Part shown: in pieces, positions 1 through 9,037 of the stretch
Numbering within the stretch: position 1 is the first letter of the stretch
Layout of the letters: every line of letters starts with the position of its first letter
Assembly: GCA_032718475.1 (NCBI GenBank)
Contig: JAUCBJ010007603.1
Span: 1 to 32,009, forward strand
Direction of reading: 5' to 3'
Source: Nemertoderma westbladi
Taxonomy: Eukaryota > Xenacoelomorpha > Nemertodermatida > Nemertodermatidae
DNA: 32,009 bases
The notes under the pieces: model-generated
Databases searched by the model: none
Told to the model about the DNA's origin: nothing
The model's input: the letters and a program-made list of their open reading frames with translations, nothing else
Made by a program: the position numbers and the translations under genes

Positions 1-3000
1 ATGTTCGAACAGGACCCTTGATGGGATTGCACCAGTAATTCGATGCTTGGTGTTACGGAGAGTAAAGATAACGGTAGATAGTCGGGTTTGAAAGCCCGCA
101 TTAGAGTTAGGAGTTGCACGCATCATCTTCTTCACTGTACGGTGAACACGTTCAACCATGCCATTTGCCTGGGGATAGCGTGCAGAAATTTCCACCAGCT
201 TACAGTTAATACTCTGTAAATATCCTTTAAATTCATAGGACCGAAATACTGGTTCATTATCTGAAACCACGGATAATGGGAACCCGAAAGTTGCGAATAT
301 TGTATTCAAATGAGGGATGAGACGGGTTGCAGATAACGATGGCAGCGGTGTGATGTCTATGTAGCGTGAACCATAATCAATGATACTGAGACACAATCGC
401 CCTTCGATATGGACACCATCAATAGCCAATTGCTCCCAGGGATGGTATGATGCAGATTGGTGCAATGGTTGTGGTGGAGGCAAATCGCTAGATAGCCTAC
501 AATAGTGGCAAACTGAAACAAAATGCCGCACTGCCTGTGACAAACCAGGCCACCAGACACTAGCACGGAGTAGGTCTATGACCTTTGTAATACCTGGGTG
601 CCCCTCATGTGCGAGTTTTATTAACATTGGACGTAAAGTAACAGGTACAACAATGCAGTTGTTGTATAATAAGATGGTGTTTTCATTAACAACAGCAGTA
701 CTCAAATCATGTCTAATTGAATAAAAAATAGACTCTGAGGCAGATAATGCATTCCAGTTATTAAAGTGTAGTCGATCCATAACCCGTGAAAGTTCAGCAC
801 ACATAGCAGTCTCAGTAGCCAGGAGGTTGATATCCACCAAATGTGATTCCAGTACAAGATTAACAAATATATCAGGTATTTCCTGCTGTGTAGGCTGGAC
901 ATTACTCAAAGGTGCTCGTGATAAGGTATCTGCAATGAGATTATGCTTTCCTGGAATGAATTCAACATCAAAAGCATATGGTAATAATGAAGTTAAGAAA
1001 CGTCCAATCCGTGGAGGGCACTGGTCAATAGATTTCTTGAAGATTGATCGCAAAGGCTGGTGATCAGATAGCACAATGAAATGGCGTCCGAGTAGATACT
1101 GACGAAACTTGGTGATTCCAAATACAATTGCCAAAGTCTCACGCTCAATCTGAGAGTAACGAGTCTCAGTACTGGTAAGAGAGCGACTAGCAAATGCAAC
1201 TGGTTTTAAACTACTCATGACCTTAGATGCAGCTCTCTCAGTCGATTGTAGAAGCACTGCACCTAAACCCACTGGAGATGCATCACATTGTATGTAAGTC
1301 TTGTAGTTTGTATTAAACAATTTCAATACAGGAGCAGTTGTAAGCATAACTTTTATAGTGTCAAGCGCATGTTGGCATGTATCAGTCCAGTAAAATATAG
1401 TATTGGATTTAAGAAGTTCACGGATAGGTGTGGTGATAGTGCTGAAGTGTGGCAAAAATTTTGCGAGGTATGTCGCCATGCCGAGAAATCTCTTACAATC
1501 TGTAACAGAACAAGGTGTTGGTAGAGAGGAAATTGCCTTAATCTTTTGTTGATCAGGTTTCAAACCTTCTTGGGATATAACATGACCCAAATATGTGATT
1601 TCTTTCACATTGAACTCACATTTATTTCGGTTGAGCTGTATTTGCATCTCATTGCAACGTTCTAGAACACGCTGTAATGCTAAGTCGTGTTCTGCCTGGC
1701 TTCTGCCAAAGACCAGGATATCATCTTCAAGGACGAGGACGCACATTATTCCTGTTAAACTGTTGGACATTATTTCATGATAATCTTCAGGTGCATTGGC
1801 AGCACCAAAAGGCAATCGTGTGTACCGATAGGTACCAAACGGTAGTACAAAGGTGGTTAATTTACTAGCACATTCTGTTAGCTGAATTTGGTGGAATCCA
1901 GAATAAGCATCGAGCTTTGAGAATACAACACTACCTTCAATCTTTGCAAAAAGTTCCTCAGGTGTTGGCATCAGAATACGCTTCCTGATGATAGCCTTGT
2001 TTAATTCACGTAGATCTATGCAAAGACGTAAGTTACCATTCTTTTTTCGAGCAATAACAGGAGGACTAAGCCATTCACTTGGTGTTTCATCATTTCCTAC
2101 TTTAACTATAACACCTTCGACACAAAGCTTATTAACTTCTCCTTGTAATTCATCCAACAGCCCAAAGGGAATTCTACGCAGAGGTTGCTGTTTCGGCACT
2201 ATGTTCTTATCAATAAGAATATCTAAAGGTGGAACTTTCATAGGTGGAAGAAATTCAGGTGGTTGGTTTATGGGTGATGTATTGCTTTGATGTTTCATTA
2301 TACCATTAACAGTTGGTTGTTGTGAATTAACTGAATGGGTATTTGTATGAATAGTAATCAATTCCAGTGCTGAAATATCATCCTGCCCTAACAAAGGGAT
2401 GGGAGCATCTTGAACTACAAACACCACACTGGATATGCTTCTACCATTATAGTGAAGTACAACAGGTGCTTTACCAAGAAGGGGGAGTGGCCCTTTAGCC
2501 ATATACCCTAATAAACGCTCCCCATTATGAGGCATAAGTAAGCGTGGTCCAATATATCGACTTGGTATAATGGTATGTTTAGTACCAGTATCCATAAGAA
2601 ATGTTAGTGTTTGCGAAGTTTCGCGTCCTGCAACAACAATATCCACCTTCCATTGATCTACTAATGGTACAATAGTATTAACATTGTTGTCATTAGCATT
2701 AAAATTGAATACTGAAACAATGTTAATGTCAGGATCCCTAAATCCCAAGGTTTCAGCTTCAGTACCCTCATCTTCCATATAATTTTCATCATCATACTCA
2801 TTGGGGAGAGGCTCATCAACAAAACAGACTGAACCTCCAGATCTTCCAGGGTTACTCCTGTAAGGTGTGGCCCCCATGGAGTAAGTCGATCTTTGGAAAG
2901 ACTGTTTGGACTTTGGCGGACCTTTCCGACACAAAGGTGAATTACGACTATGATGTAAAACTCCACAGTCAGAACAATACCGGCCATACGCAGGACAAGA

Positions 3001-3747
3001 ACCCTTTTTATGGGATCCGCAACAGAATCTGCACTGTGCCACCCCTCCAGATACTAAATTACTACTTCCAGTACTGCGAAAGTTAGATGGAGTAGATGGA
3101 AGAGAACGGCCACCTGGCCCACCTGGTCGTACAGCCAAAACATCTGAAGATGAACTACTGGTACCGGAAATCCTTACTGACTCACCTGTCATCTTTATTA
3201 TCTCATTACCTCCAGATGTAGCAGCCTCAAAGGCCCCAGCAAGGTTCCTTATATCTGTCAGTGTAGATGTTGGCGATTGTTGTAGAAGTTGTCGACGTAA
3301 CTCGTCGTTCTGGACTCCACAGATAAATGCATCTCGAAGTTTACTTTCGGGCGTCTCTTTTTCAAGTTCACAGAGTTTGGCAAGTTCACTTAATCCAGTA
3401 AAATAAACAGCAATTGTCTCACCGTCTCGTTGGCGGCGTGACATAAACCGGTGTCGCATAACTAAAATGTTGTGTTGTGGAGCGAAATACCGCTCAAAAT
3501 CTTCCAATAAATGTTCCATTGTGCGTTCACGAACATCATTATAAATAAAATTTTGCGATGCTATTTTCTGAGCCCCCTTTCCAATACATGTCATGAGCGA
3601 ACCAACTTTCTTCGACTCAGATACCCCATCATCCCGGAGCTCAATCGCATCGACCCAGTACTCGAAAGAGTCCTTCCATTCTCGAAACTCGAGAGCCATG
3701 TTTTCAGCCTGGCAGTCCAGGTTTGCGGGCGCCGGATATTTAGCCAT
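1..3747 (-). CDS. Gypsy-A Gag-Pol polyprotein, intact but incomplete at its C-terminus
   Basis: Read by eye in one frame from ATG at 3747 down to base 1: 1249 codons with no stop and no frameshift. Gag occupies roughly residues 1-235, then a double zinc knuckle starts at Cys239 (C-x2-C-x4-H-x4-C, followed by a second Cys pair). The retropepsin motif MDTGT has its Asp at 386. RT carries Asp613 in LDAYSG and the EDD box with Asp675/676; the usual aromatic residue before the box is Leu here. RNase H has Asp822 in CDAS, plus the later Glu and Asp motifs and the ADTLSR end. Integrase has a zinc finger (His1047, Cys1080, Cys1083) and a catalytic triad Asp1110, Asp1163, Glu1199, a DD35E spacing. Gag and Pol are fused with no frameshift between them. 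An in-frame stop 5 codons before the ATG supports this start. Nothing in the visible part is broken, so the copy may be coding-competent. Confidence 0.93.
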   Translation of the reverse strand, partial: MAKYPAPANLDCQAENMALEFREWKDSFEYWVDAIELRDDGVSESKKVGSLMTCIGKGAQKIASQNFIYNDVRERTMEHLLEDFERYFAPQHNILVMRHRFMSRRQRDGETIAVYFTGLSELAKLCELEKETPESKLRDAFICGVQNDELRRQLLQQSPTSTLTDIRNLAGAFEAATSGGNEIIKMTGESVRISGTSSSSSDVLAVRPGGPGGRSLPSTPSNFRSTGSSNLVSGGVAQCRFCCGSHKKGSCPAYGRYCSDCGVLHHSRNSPLCRKGPPKSKQSFQRSTYSMGATPYRSNPGRSGGSVCFVDEPLPNEYDDENYMEDEGTEAETLGFRDPDINIVSVFNFNANDNNVNTIVPLVDQWKVDIVVAGRETSQTLTFLMDTGTKHTIIPSRYIGPRLLMPHNGERLLGYMAKGPLPLLGKAPVVLHYNGRSISSVVFVVQDAPIPLLGQDDISALELITIHTNTHSVNSQQPTVNGIMKHQSNTSPINQPPEFLPPMKVPPLDILIDKNIVPKQQPLRRIPFGLLDELQGEVNKLCVEGVIVKVGNDETPSEWLSPPVIARKKNGNLRLCIDLRELNKAIIRKRILMPTPEELFAKIEGSVVFSKLDAYSGFHQIQLTECASKLTTFVLPFGTYRYTRLPFGAANAPEDYHEIMSNSLTGIMCVLVLEDDILVFGRSQAEHDLALQRVLERCNEMQIQLNRNKCEFNVKEITYLGHVISQEGLKPDQQKIKAISSLPTPCSVTDCKRFLGMATYLAKFLPHFSTITTPIRELLKSNTIFYWTDTCQHALDTIKVMLTTAPVLKLFNTNYKTYIQCDASPVGLGAVLLQSTERAASKVMSSLKPVAFASRSLTSTETRYSQIERETLAIVFGITKFRQYLLGRHFIVLSDHQPLRSIFKKSIDQCPPRIGRFLTSLLPYAFDVEFIPGKHNLIADTLSRAPLSNVQPTQQEIPDIFVNLVLESHLVDINLLATETAMCAELSRVMDRLHFNNWNALSASESIFYSIRHDLSTAVVNENTILLYNNCIVVPVTLRPMLIKLAHEGHPGITKVIDLLRASVWWPGLSQAVRHFVSVCHYCRLSSDLPPPQPLHQSASYHPWEQLAIDGVHIEGRLCLSIIDYGSRYIDITPLPSLSATRLIPHLNTIFATFGFPLSVVSDNEPVFRSYEFKGYLQSINCKLVEISARYPQANGMVERVHRTVKKMMRATPNSNAGFQTRLSTVIFTLRNTKHRITGAIPSRVLFEH

Positions 3748-3846
3748 TATGATTACCGATTACCAGTCCAGTAGCTTTTAACCCAAACACGAAATACCAA
3801 AGTTACACCAGATACCAGTTTAAATATTATATTATTACAGTATTAC

Positions 3847-4054
3847 TGTATTATTATGCCAGAATGTTGGAATACCGGACAGCCAGAGGCCTACCGCAGT
3901 ACCGGTACCTACCGGTACCTACACACTGCGCCAATGTAGTATGCAGCCAGATCTATATAATCATCAGTCTGTTAGTGCTATATCAATGCCGTCATAGCCA
4001 TGGCCTAATGTATAACCACTACAACAGGCATTGTGTGATTTTCCATTGAATACA
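3847..4054 (-). repeat. Candidate 5' LTR of Gypsy-A
   Basis: In element orientation the segment begins TGTATT and ends AATACA, a 6-bp inverted terminal match with the canonical TG...CA ends, and is only about 208 bp long. A TATA-like TTATATAG lies at 3953-3960 in element orientation. Its outer edge coincides with the point where the coding frame of Gypsy-B resumes, which supports the boundary at 4054. The inner edge is less certain because a TGG-type primer-binding site does not follow directly; the nearest TGGTATC starts at 3817, about 29 bases in. The partner LTR is outside the window, so the boundaries rest on terminal motifs only. Confidence 0.6.
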
Positions 4055-4966
4055 GAAGGATTGAAGAAAGCCACGGAGGATGACAAGTTTCTGCATATAG
4101 TGAAACGTACAATTGAGTTTGGCGAAACATCTCAGAAGTTCAGATAAGAAATTCCAACAGTATAAATCGGTTGAAAACGAACTTGCTATACATAAAGGTA
4201 TAGTGATGAGAGGGAACCGAATAATTATACCTGAGTTATTAAGACCAAAGGTGTTAGAAGAAATACATAATTCGCACCTAGGATTACAGAGAATTCTCTA
4301 CAAAGCAAATAATTTATGTTGGTTGCCAGGGATGAGCGAATGCACTTAGACTTAGCGAAATTAGAAGGCAATGTGTATTTAGGTTGAGTAGAATCAAGGT
4401 TCCAGTGGAGATAAGAAGAACATTCAGGAACGTCTTAGTACATATTTGATTCAAGACATAAATTCTTTATATACTGTACAAGGAAAGGAAAAACACCTAA
4501 TGAAATAATCTTCAAGCATCAGGTGAAAACATGGTTAGACCGCTTGTTACAATATCCTATACAATTAAGGGAAGAAGGAATGACAACAGGAAAATTCCAA
4601 ATAAATGAAGCTGTGTGGATAAAGAATTACAGTCGACCGAGAAGAGCAGAAATAAAGGTTAAATGGTTACCAGGGAAAATTATTAAACTTGTTGGTACAT
4701 GAACATACATGGTCCAAATGGGTGAGGGGGGAGGGACATAAGTGTAAAAAGAAATGTTAACCAAATTAGACACCGAGAGAATCCATGGCAACCAGAAGGT
4801 GTGGAATTAAATATTCAGACATCTTACGAGAACAAACAGGGAGATAAAACAGTAACAGACAGACCTTGAATACAGGGAGGAAAGGATTTAGAATCTCCTA
4901 ATGGAGTAGTGCCAAGAGATATGGAGTCAACCCCATATAGGAACTCTTATATTAATGTGGGGAGGA
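4055..4966 (+). pseudogene. Gypsy-B pol remnant (end of RNase H/linker, integrase zinc finger, integrase C-terminus)
   Basis: Plus-strand fragments of a second Gypsy pol. From 4055 a frame typical of the RNase H-integrase linker runs to a stop near 4145. A +1 shift then gives an integrase zinc-finger segment (4113-4349) with a HNSHLG motif and a WLPGM motif, ending in TAG. The catalytic core is missing. The frame picks up again near 4450-4700 with the integrase C-terminal region (RTPNE-like and WLPGK-like motifs) and is broken by further stops. It is therefore dead: several frameshifts, stops and an internal deletion of the DDE core. The left part of this element lies beyond Gypsy-A, which is inserted into it. 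Confidence 0.75.
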
Positions 4967-5300
4967 TGTTAAGATATAAATACGTAAATACGCGATGGAC
5001 ATGAACTTAGTCCTATCCTATTATATTACTTGTCTTATACTGTAATACAGTACGAAGTGTTACCAGTACATAAATCTCAGTATATTATATAATTCATATC
5101 TTTGATATCTGAATGGGGAATGGAATAGTGAATAGTTAGCAGTCATACAGGGCATTCAATTTTGATTTTTCATTATTAATTCCAAATGTGTCATTGATTT
5201 CGAATAGATGAGAGCATTTAAATCCAAATGTTTTCTCATTAATTTTTAAGAAATAGATTATGTGGAACAATAAAATCAGCTAGTTGCAATTTATTTCTTA
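4951..5300 (+). repeat. Probable polypurine tract and 3' LTR start of Gypsy-B
   Basis: After the end of the pol remnant comes a purine-rich GTGGGGAGGA run (about 4956-4966), then TGTTAAG at 4967, the normal arrangement of a polypurine tract followed by an LTR. A possible AATAAA signal lies near 5267. The LTR end is not recognisable without a second copy, so the right boundary is a guess; the sequence up to about 5380 is AT-rich with no gene. Confidence 0.45.
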
Positions 5301-5383
5301 TACCAATGATAATTTAACTGTTTCGAATATAAATAGTAAGTAAATTTATGCCATAGTAGTACGGTAATAACTATTTATTGAAG

Positions 5384-5506
5384 GGTAAATAAAATATGCT
5401 TTATTTACCGTTCGTCCTGAGATCTGGTATTTACCGACAGAGCGCAGCGATGTAGGTAATCAAATTGATCGAGGGGCGAAAAGGTAAATAATGTGTTTTA
5501 TTTATC
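5384..5506. repeat. Short inverted-repeat (MITE-like) element
   Basis: The left end reads GGTAAATAAAATATGC, and the reverse complement of the right end reads GATAAATAAAACACAT. The similarity continues for roughly 35-40 bp with scattered mismatches, including TTATTTACC and CGATC/AGATC blocks. The left arm itself folds, because GGTAAATAAA pairs with TTTATTTACC across six bases. No open frame and no convincing target duplication were seen. The element is 118 bp from the BEL-type insertion and unrelated to it. Confidence 0.5.
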
Positions 5507-5623
5507 ATGCAATATGTAATTTAATTGTTAAAATCATCTTATTATTATAATTATTAAAATATATTAATGTTTAATAAGTAATTAAACATTGCACCAGTTG
5601 CACTCAGTTATTCTTCGTCCTAA

Positions 5624-5628
5624 TCGTT
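5624..5628. repeat. Target-site duplication, left copy (TCGTT)
   Basis: The five bases TCGTT immediately left of the 5' LTR are repeated immediately right of the 3' LTR at 18269-18273. A 5-bp duplication is usual for BEL/Pao and Gypsy integrases and defines both ends of the insertion. Confidence 0.88.
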
Positions 5629-6794
5629 TGTAAAAGCTTTTGTGGGATAACTGATTCGTTCGCCTTGCTAACCGGTTCCCCCCCAGTCGCTGAATACTCT
5701 AAAAGGGGATCTATAACTCGAATAGCGCAAGCTACCAGCTTATTGGCTGATTTGCTGTACGCAGGTATCTGGGCTCTGTTTAATCGGCCAACCAGCCTAG
5801 GAAGGTTGCGTCATAGCCTTGTTTTTGTATCTCCCAATAGAATTTGAGTTAGCCTTGATTTTGACCTATCACAGAGCTACTGAACTGAAATTTTCCTATC
5901 TCACTGCTCTTTCTCTGTGTTGAACGGGAGCTTCGTGGAATAAGGGTAGTTGGTATCCTCGTATAGAGTAGTAGTCACGAGTTTTTCAAAGCCACGAAAG
6001 AACGGCTTTGTAGTGTTTTGTGCTTTCTGCTTTTTAGCTCAACACTAGTAGGTTTAATTATAGGGACATATATCCTTTAACTTGAATATCTCACTGCTAA
6101 AAATTACCTGCTCAATCAATACTGTATACTGCTATTTGTTGTCGGTTATTCATTATATTGGTTGATGAATTATTATATTGGAATAACGAGAATAATAACC
6201 CCGAAAACCCAATATTCTTGATATACCGAAGGTAAGAGAGAAAGGTTACCTATAACGATTGTGACTTATGTTAAAGTGGTTTGAAGTGAATCTAATGTTA
6301 TTTGATAGACCCTACATGAGTCAGTCTGTGTTCCTTTTATATGTGACTAAAATCAGTGAAGATTGGCAGATTAGTGTGCAGTATTGTGCAGCATTGTGTA
6401 TGAGTGAGTCTGTTAAAGAAGCAATTCCTAAAGAATGCGCCATATATGTGAATTATAATTAAGCCATATCGTTGTGAGTAGTTTAAGTCATAACTCTGTT
6501 TATATAGATAAAGCGCCACGTCTTAAAGGAACTGTTAATATTCCCGAAGGTGAATAATATTGTCAGAGATTATATAATACTGTCAGTCGAATAATACATT
6601 AGGCTTACATAGCAATAAAATTAAGCCGTCGAACCCAATCTCCCGGGAATATCCAGCGGGTGAATGATCGCGCACAGATTGGTTTCGACTAGTGTAGTGA
6701 ATCAAATACTTGTCATAGGCTAAAAGGCGATTTAATATCTAGAAGACATCTTAATTTGGCGGGTTAAACTGCCAAAGGTCTGAAAGCGCGAACA
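5629..6794 (+). repeat. 5' LTR of the BEL-derived element
   Basis: Direct repeat of 17105-18268, starting TG and ending CA. It is 2 bases longer than the 3' copy because of a small indel in the AATAATAACC/AAATAACC stretch near 6196, and one T/C difference was seen near 6525. An AATAAA polyadenylation-like signal is at about 6615. Two short open frames of 60-64 codons inside are duplicated with the LTR and look incidental. Confidence 0.95.
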
Positions 6795-6810
6795 TTAAAG
6801 GATATAGCTT

Positions 6811-6833
6811 CTTTATTGCAGTAAGCAATAAAG
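6811..6833 (+). other. Perfect 9-bp hairpin just downstream of the 5' LTR
   Basis: CTTTATTGC (6811-6819), a five-base loop AGTAA, and GCAATAAAG (6825-6833) form a perfect stem 17 bases after the LTR end. This is where a primer-binding site is expected, and no TGG-type tRNA complement is seen there. It could be a priming or packaging structure; that is inference. Confidence 0.6.
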
Positions 6834-7144
6834 TTGAAAGTACCGGTCAACCGGTAAACCTGAACGGTCCATCTGTAGGTCAGTAGGCCCAACTGCCAGA
6901 ACCGGTACTGCCGTAGGCCCGTAGGTCCAACTGCCAGAACCGGTACTTCTGTAGGTCCGTAGGCCTAACTGTCCTAACCGGTACTTCCGTATAAGTACAG
7001 CAGTATTATTCGATTTGATTATATATGCCGGTAGGTCTTAATAATTAATCGGGGACGCCTGGTTTTTATTGGGATTTTACTTAGGCCTATTTCTGTCAGT
7101 TTTATTTATTTGTAGGCCAGTATTGAGCAGAAGGCGTGTAAGCC

Positions 7145-7730
7145 TGATCAGATTGTGCAGACAATTTGTAGGTTGAACTGTTGTCTGATTGTTATTGGGT
7201 CTGAACGGATTGCAGTGTGTGTAGATCACCTGTCCGATAAAGAACGGTTAGGAAGTAGGGGCAGCGAATGCTGTAAGGTAAACCCCCAACTAAAGAATAA
7301 GTCGTACTACTGGGTTAGAACGCATACTACCTAATTATTTCGGAGTCTGCATGTCCTGTAGTTTATTTAGGCTTGAGAGTAGTCTGTCATCGTTTAGTCT
7401 GTACTTTGTTTGTGTAAGTCTGTACGGGTAGCGTATAATTTTATTTAGATAATTTGTAGGCTGGATAGTTGTCTGGCTGTTATTAGGTCTGAACGGATTG
7501 CAGCGTGTGTAGATCACTTGTCCGATAAAGAACGGTTAGGAAGTAGGGGCAGCGAATGCTGTAAGGTAAACCCCCAACTAAAGAATAAGTCGTATTACTG
7601 GGTTAGAACGCATACTACCTAATTATTTCGGAGTCTGCATATACCGTAGTTTGTTTAGGCTTGATAGTAGTCTGTCAGTGTTCGGTCTGCATTTTGTTTG
7701 AGTAGTTTGTACGCGTAGCGTAATATTTAT
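7145..7730 (+). repeat. Two-copy tandem duplication, period 288 bp
   Basis: The block beginning near GACAATTTGTAGG (about 7160) and including GAACGGATTGCAG and AAGAACGGTTAGGAAGTAG recurs 288 bp later with few substitutions. Both copies lie in the leader of the BEL-derived element. The outer edges are approximate, since similarity fades near 7730. Confidence 0.85.
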
Positions 7731-8670
7731 TATTCAGAGTTTATGCGATTATCCGCAACATTCATTCCCCAAGTTTGTTCCTACAGTAATTGTGTTTGTT
7801 ATACATACCGCTATAGTTAAATTAACCCCGGTACTACACGGGCTGCTTGGCGTAGGTAAAGACTGGTGATTTGTGCATCGGTCACTCCAGCAGATGCCGT
7901 GGTTCTTTTAGCTGTTCAAGTATATTTAACTACTGATTATATGTTATACAAGTACTCGTACCTAATTTAGGGTTTAGTGTACAGTGCTTTCCGAAAGTAA
8001 TTAGTGTAGGCATTACATTTGTGGTGTAAAGTGGTTAATAGGCACGTTCGATTAGCTCTATTAACTTCTAGGTAGGAACACTCCGTGATACATAATGTAG
8101 TACCTATAGCGATACGGCTATAGGTCGTCAGGCGGTGGTATTTTCCTATCTGGACAACGCAGTGTATTTACTACTACTTATTATTTCAAATACCATAGTA
8201 CCCTGTCCGTTGTAATAACCAGATTTCTAACCCTTTGTTAGGCTGGTTTGTAGACTTCTTGTAAAATTACCCTAAAAATTAATATTTTGTGTTTTTTGTA
8301 AATTTTTGTGTTTATTTAGAGATTGTAATCTCACCCGAATTGTACGTAATTTGTAGTATTAAGTAACTTAGGTAAATTAGAATTATTTGTTTTAGTGTCC
8401 TATAAGTAACACTTCACTGAAAGCGCACCGCTTTGTGTAGTGATTACTCCCCAGAAATAATAACATTTATTTCAAACATTGACAAAACCCATTAAAACGG
8501 GTATATATATATTATAAATCAAATCTAACGATTTATAAATAGTAGGCCTACCATACAACCATTAGGTCTCCATATCAGTTGGTCTACTGCTCAAATAGCG
8601 GTAATAAAGTAAGTAAAGTAACCAAGTAACCCTAAAATTCAGAAATTCAATTATTTAAAATAATTGATAT

Positions 8671-8950
8671 ACCGGTACTTACGATAGGCCTATTATCTTT
8701 ATTTCAATAAATTTAGGCTGAAATTATACCGGTACTTGTAATTAATTCTAGTCCAGAATTATATATACTACAAACTGTAAGCTGTATACCGGTATTCCCG
8801 ATAGGCCTATTATATATTTATATATTTGTGCTAAAATTATACCGGTATTCTGTGATAAACCTAGTCTGTAATAATAGTTATATATACTATAAGCATACCG
8901 GTATTCTAATATATTATATATCACGCTACACTGAGTAGCAGTACCGGTAA
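8671..8950 (+). repeat. Diverged tandem repeats with TACCGGTA cores
   Basis: Units starting at 8671, 8788 and 8897 (periods 117 and 109) share TACCGGTA followed by CGATAGGCCTATTAT and a later AATTATACCGGTA. The third unit is partial. They lie just upstream of the Gag-like ATG. Confidence 0.65.
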
Positions 8951-9037
8951 TTAATTACTAGGCTAGCAGTTAATACTGAGTTACTAGACTTGCTCAGACT
9001 GTAATACAGCAGTAGACATTCAACTGTACACATAAAC

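Larger units (their letters stand above)
1..4054 (-). mobile_element. Ty3/Gypsy LTR retrotransposon Gypsy-A (5' part, runs off left edge)
   Basis: The minus strand carries, in order from 4054 downwards, a candidate LTR, a ~100-bp leader and an open Gag-Pol frame reaching base 1. Order of domains (Gag zinc knuckle, protease, RT, RNase H, integrase) is the Ty3/Gypsy order, not the copia or BEL order. The end of integrase, the polypurine tract and the second LTR must lie left of the window. Its right boundary falls inside the pol of an older Gypsy on the opposite strand, so Gypsy-A is the younger insertion. The target duplication cannot be checked because the left end is absent; the five bases just outside the right LTR end are GAAGG. 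Confidence 0.92.
6834..9037 (+). other. Long non-coding leader of the BEL-derived element
   Basis: About 2.2 kb between the 5' LTR and the Gag-like ATG, with no open frame worth calling. It contains a 288-bp-period duplication (7145-7730), diverged ~110-bp repeats (8671-8940) and eleven ACCGGT palindromes clustered at 6842-6990 and 8671-8950. A leader this long with several stop codons implies internal initiation, splicing or structure-directed translation if the ORF is expressed from the LTR; which one cannot be told from sequence. Confidence 0.75.

Noticed and set aside
5665-6519. 60-64-codon frames inside the 5' LTR, repeated in the 3' LTR
   Set aside because: Duplicated only because the LTR is duplicated; no recognisable protein and no conserved context.
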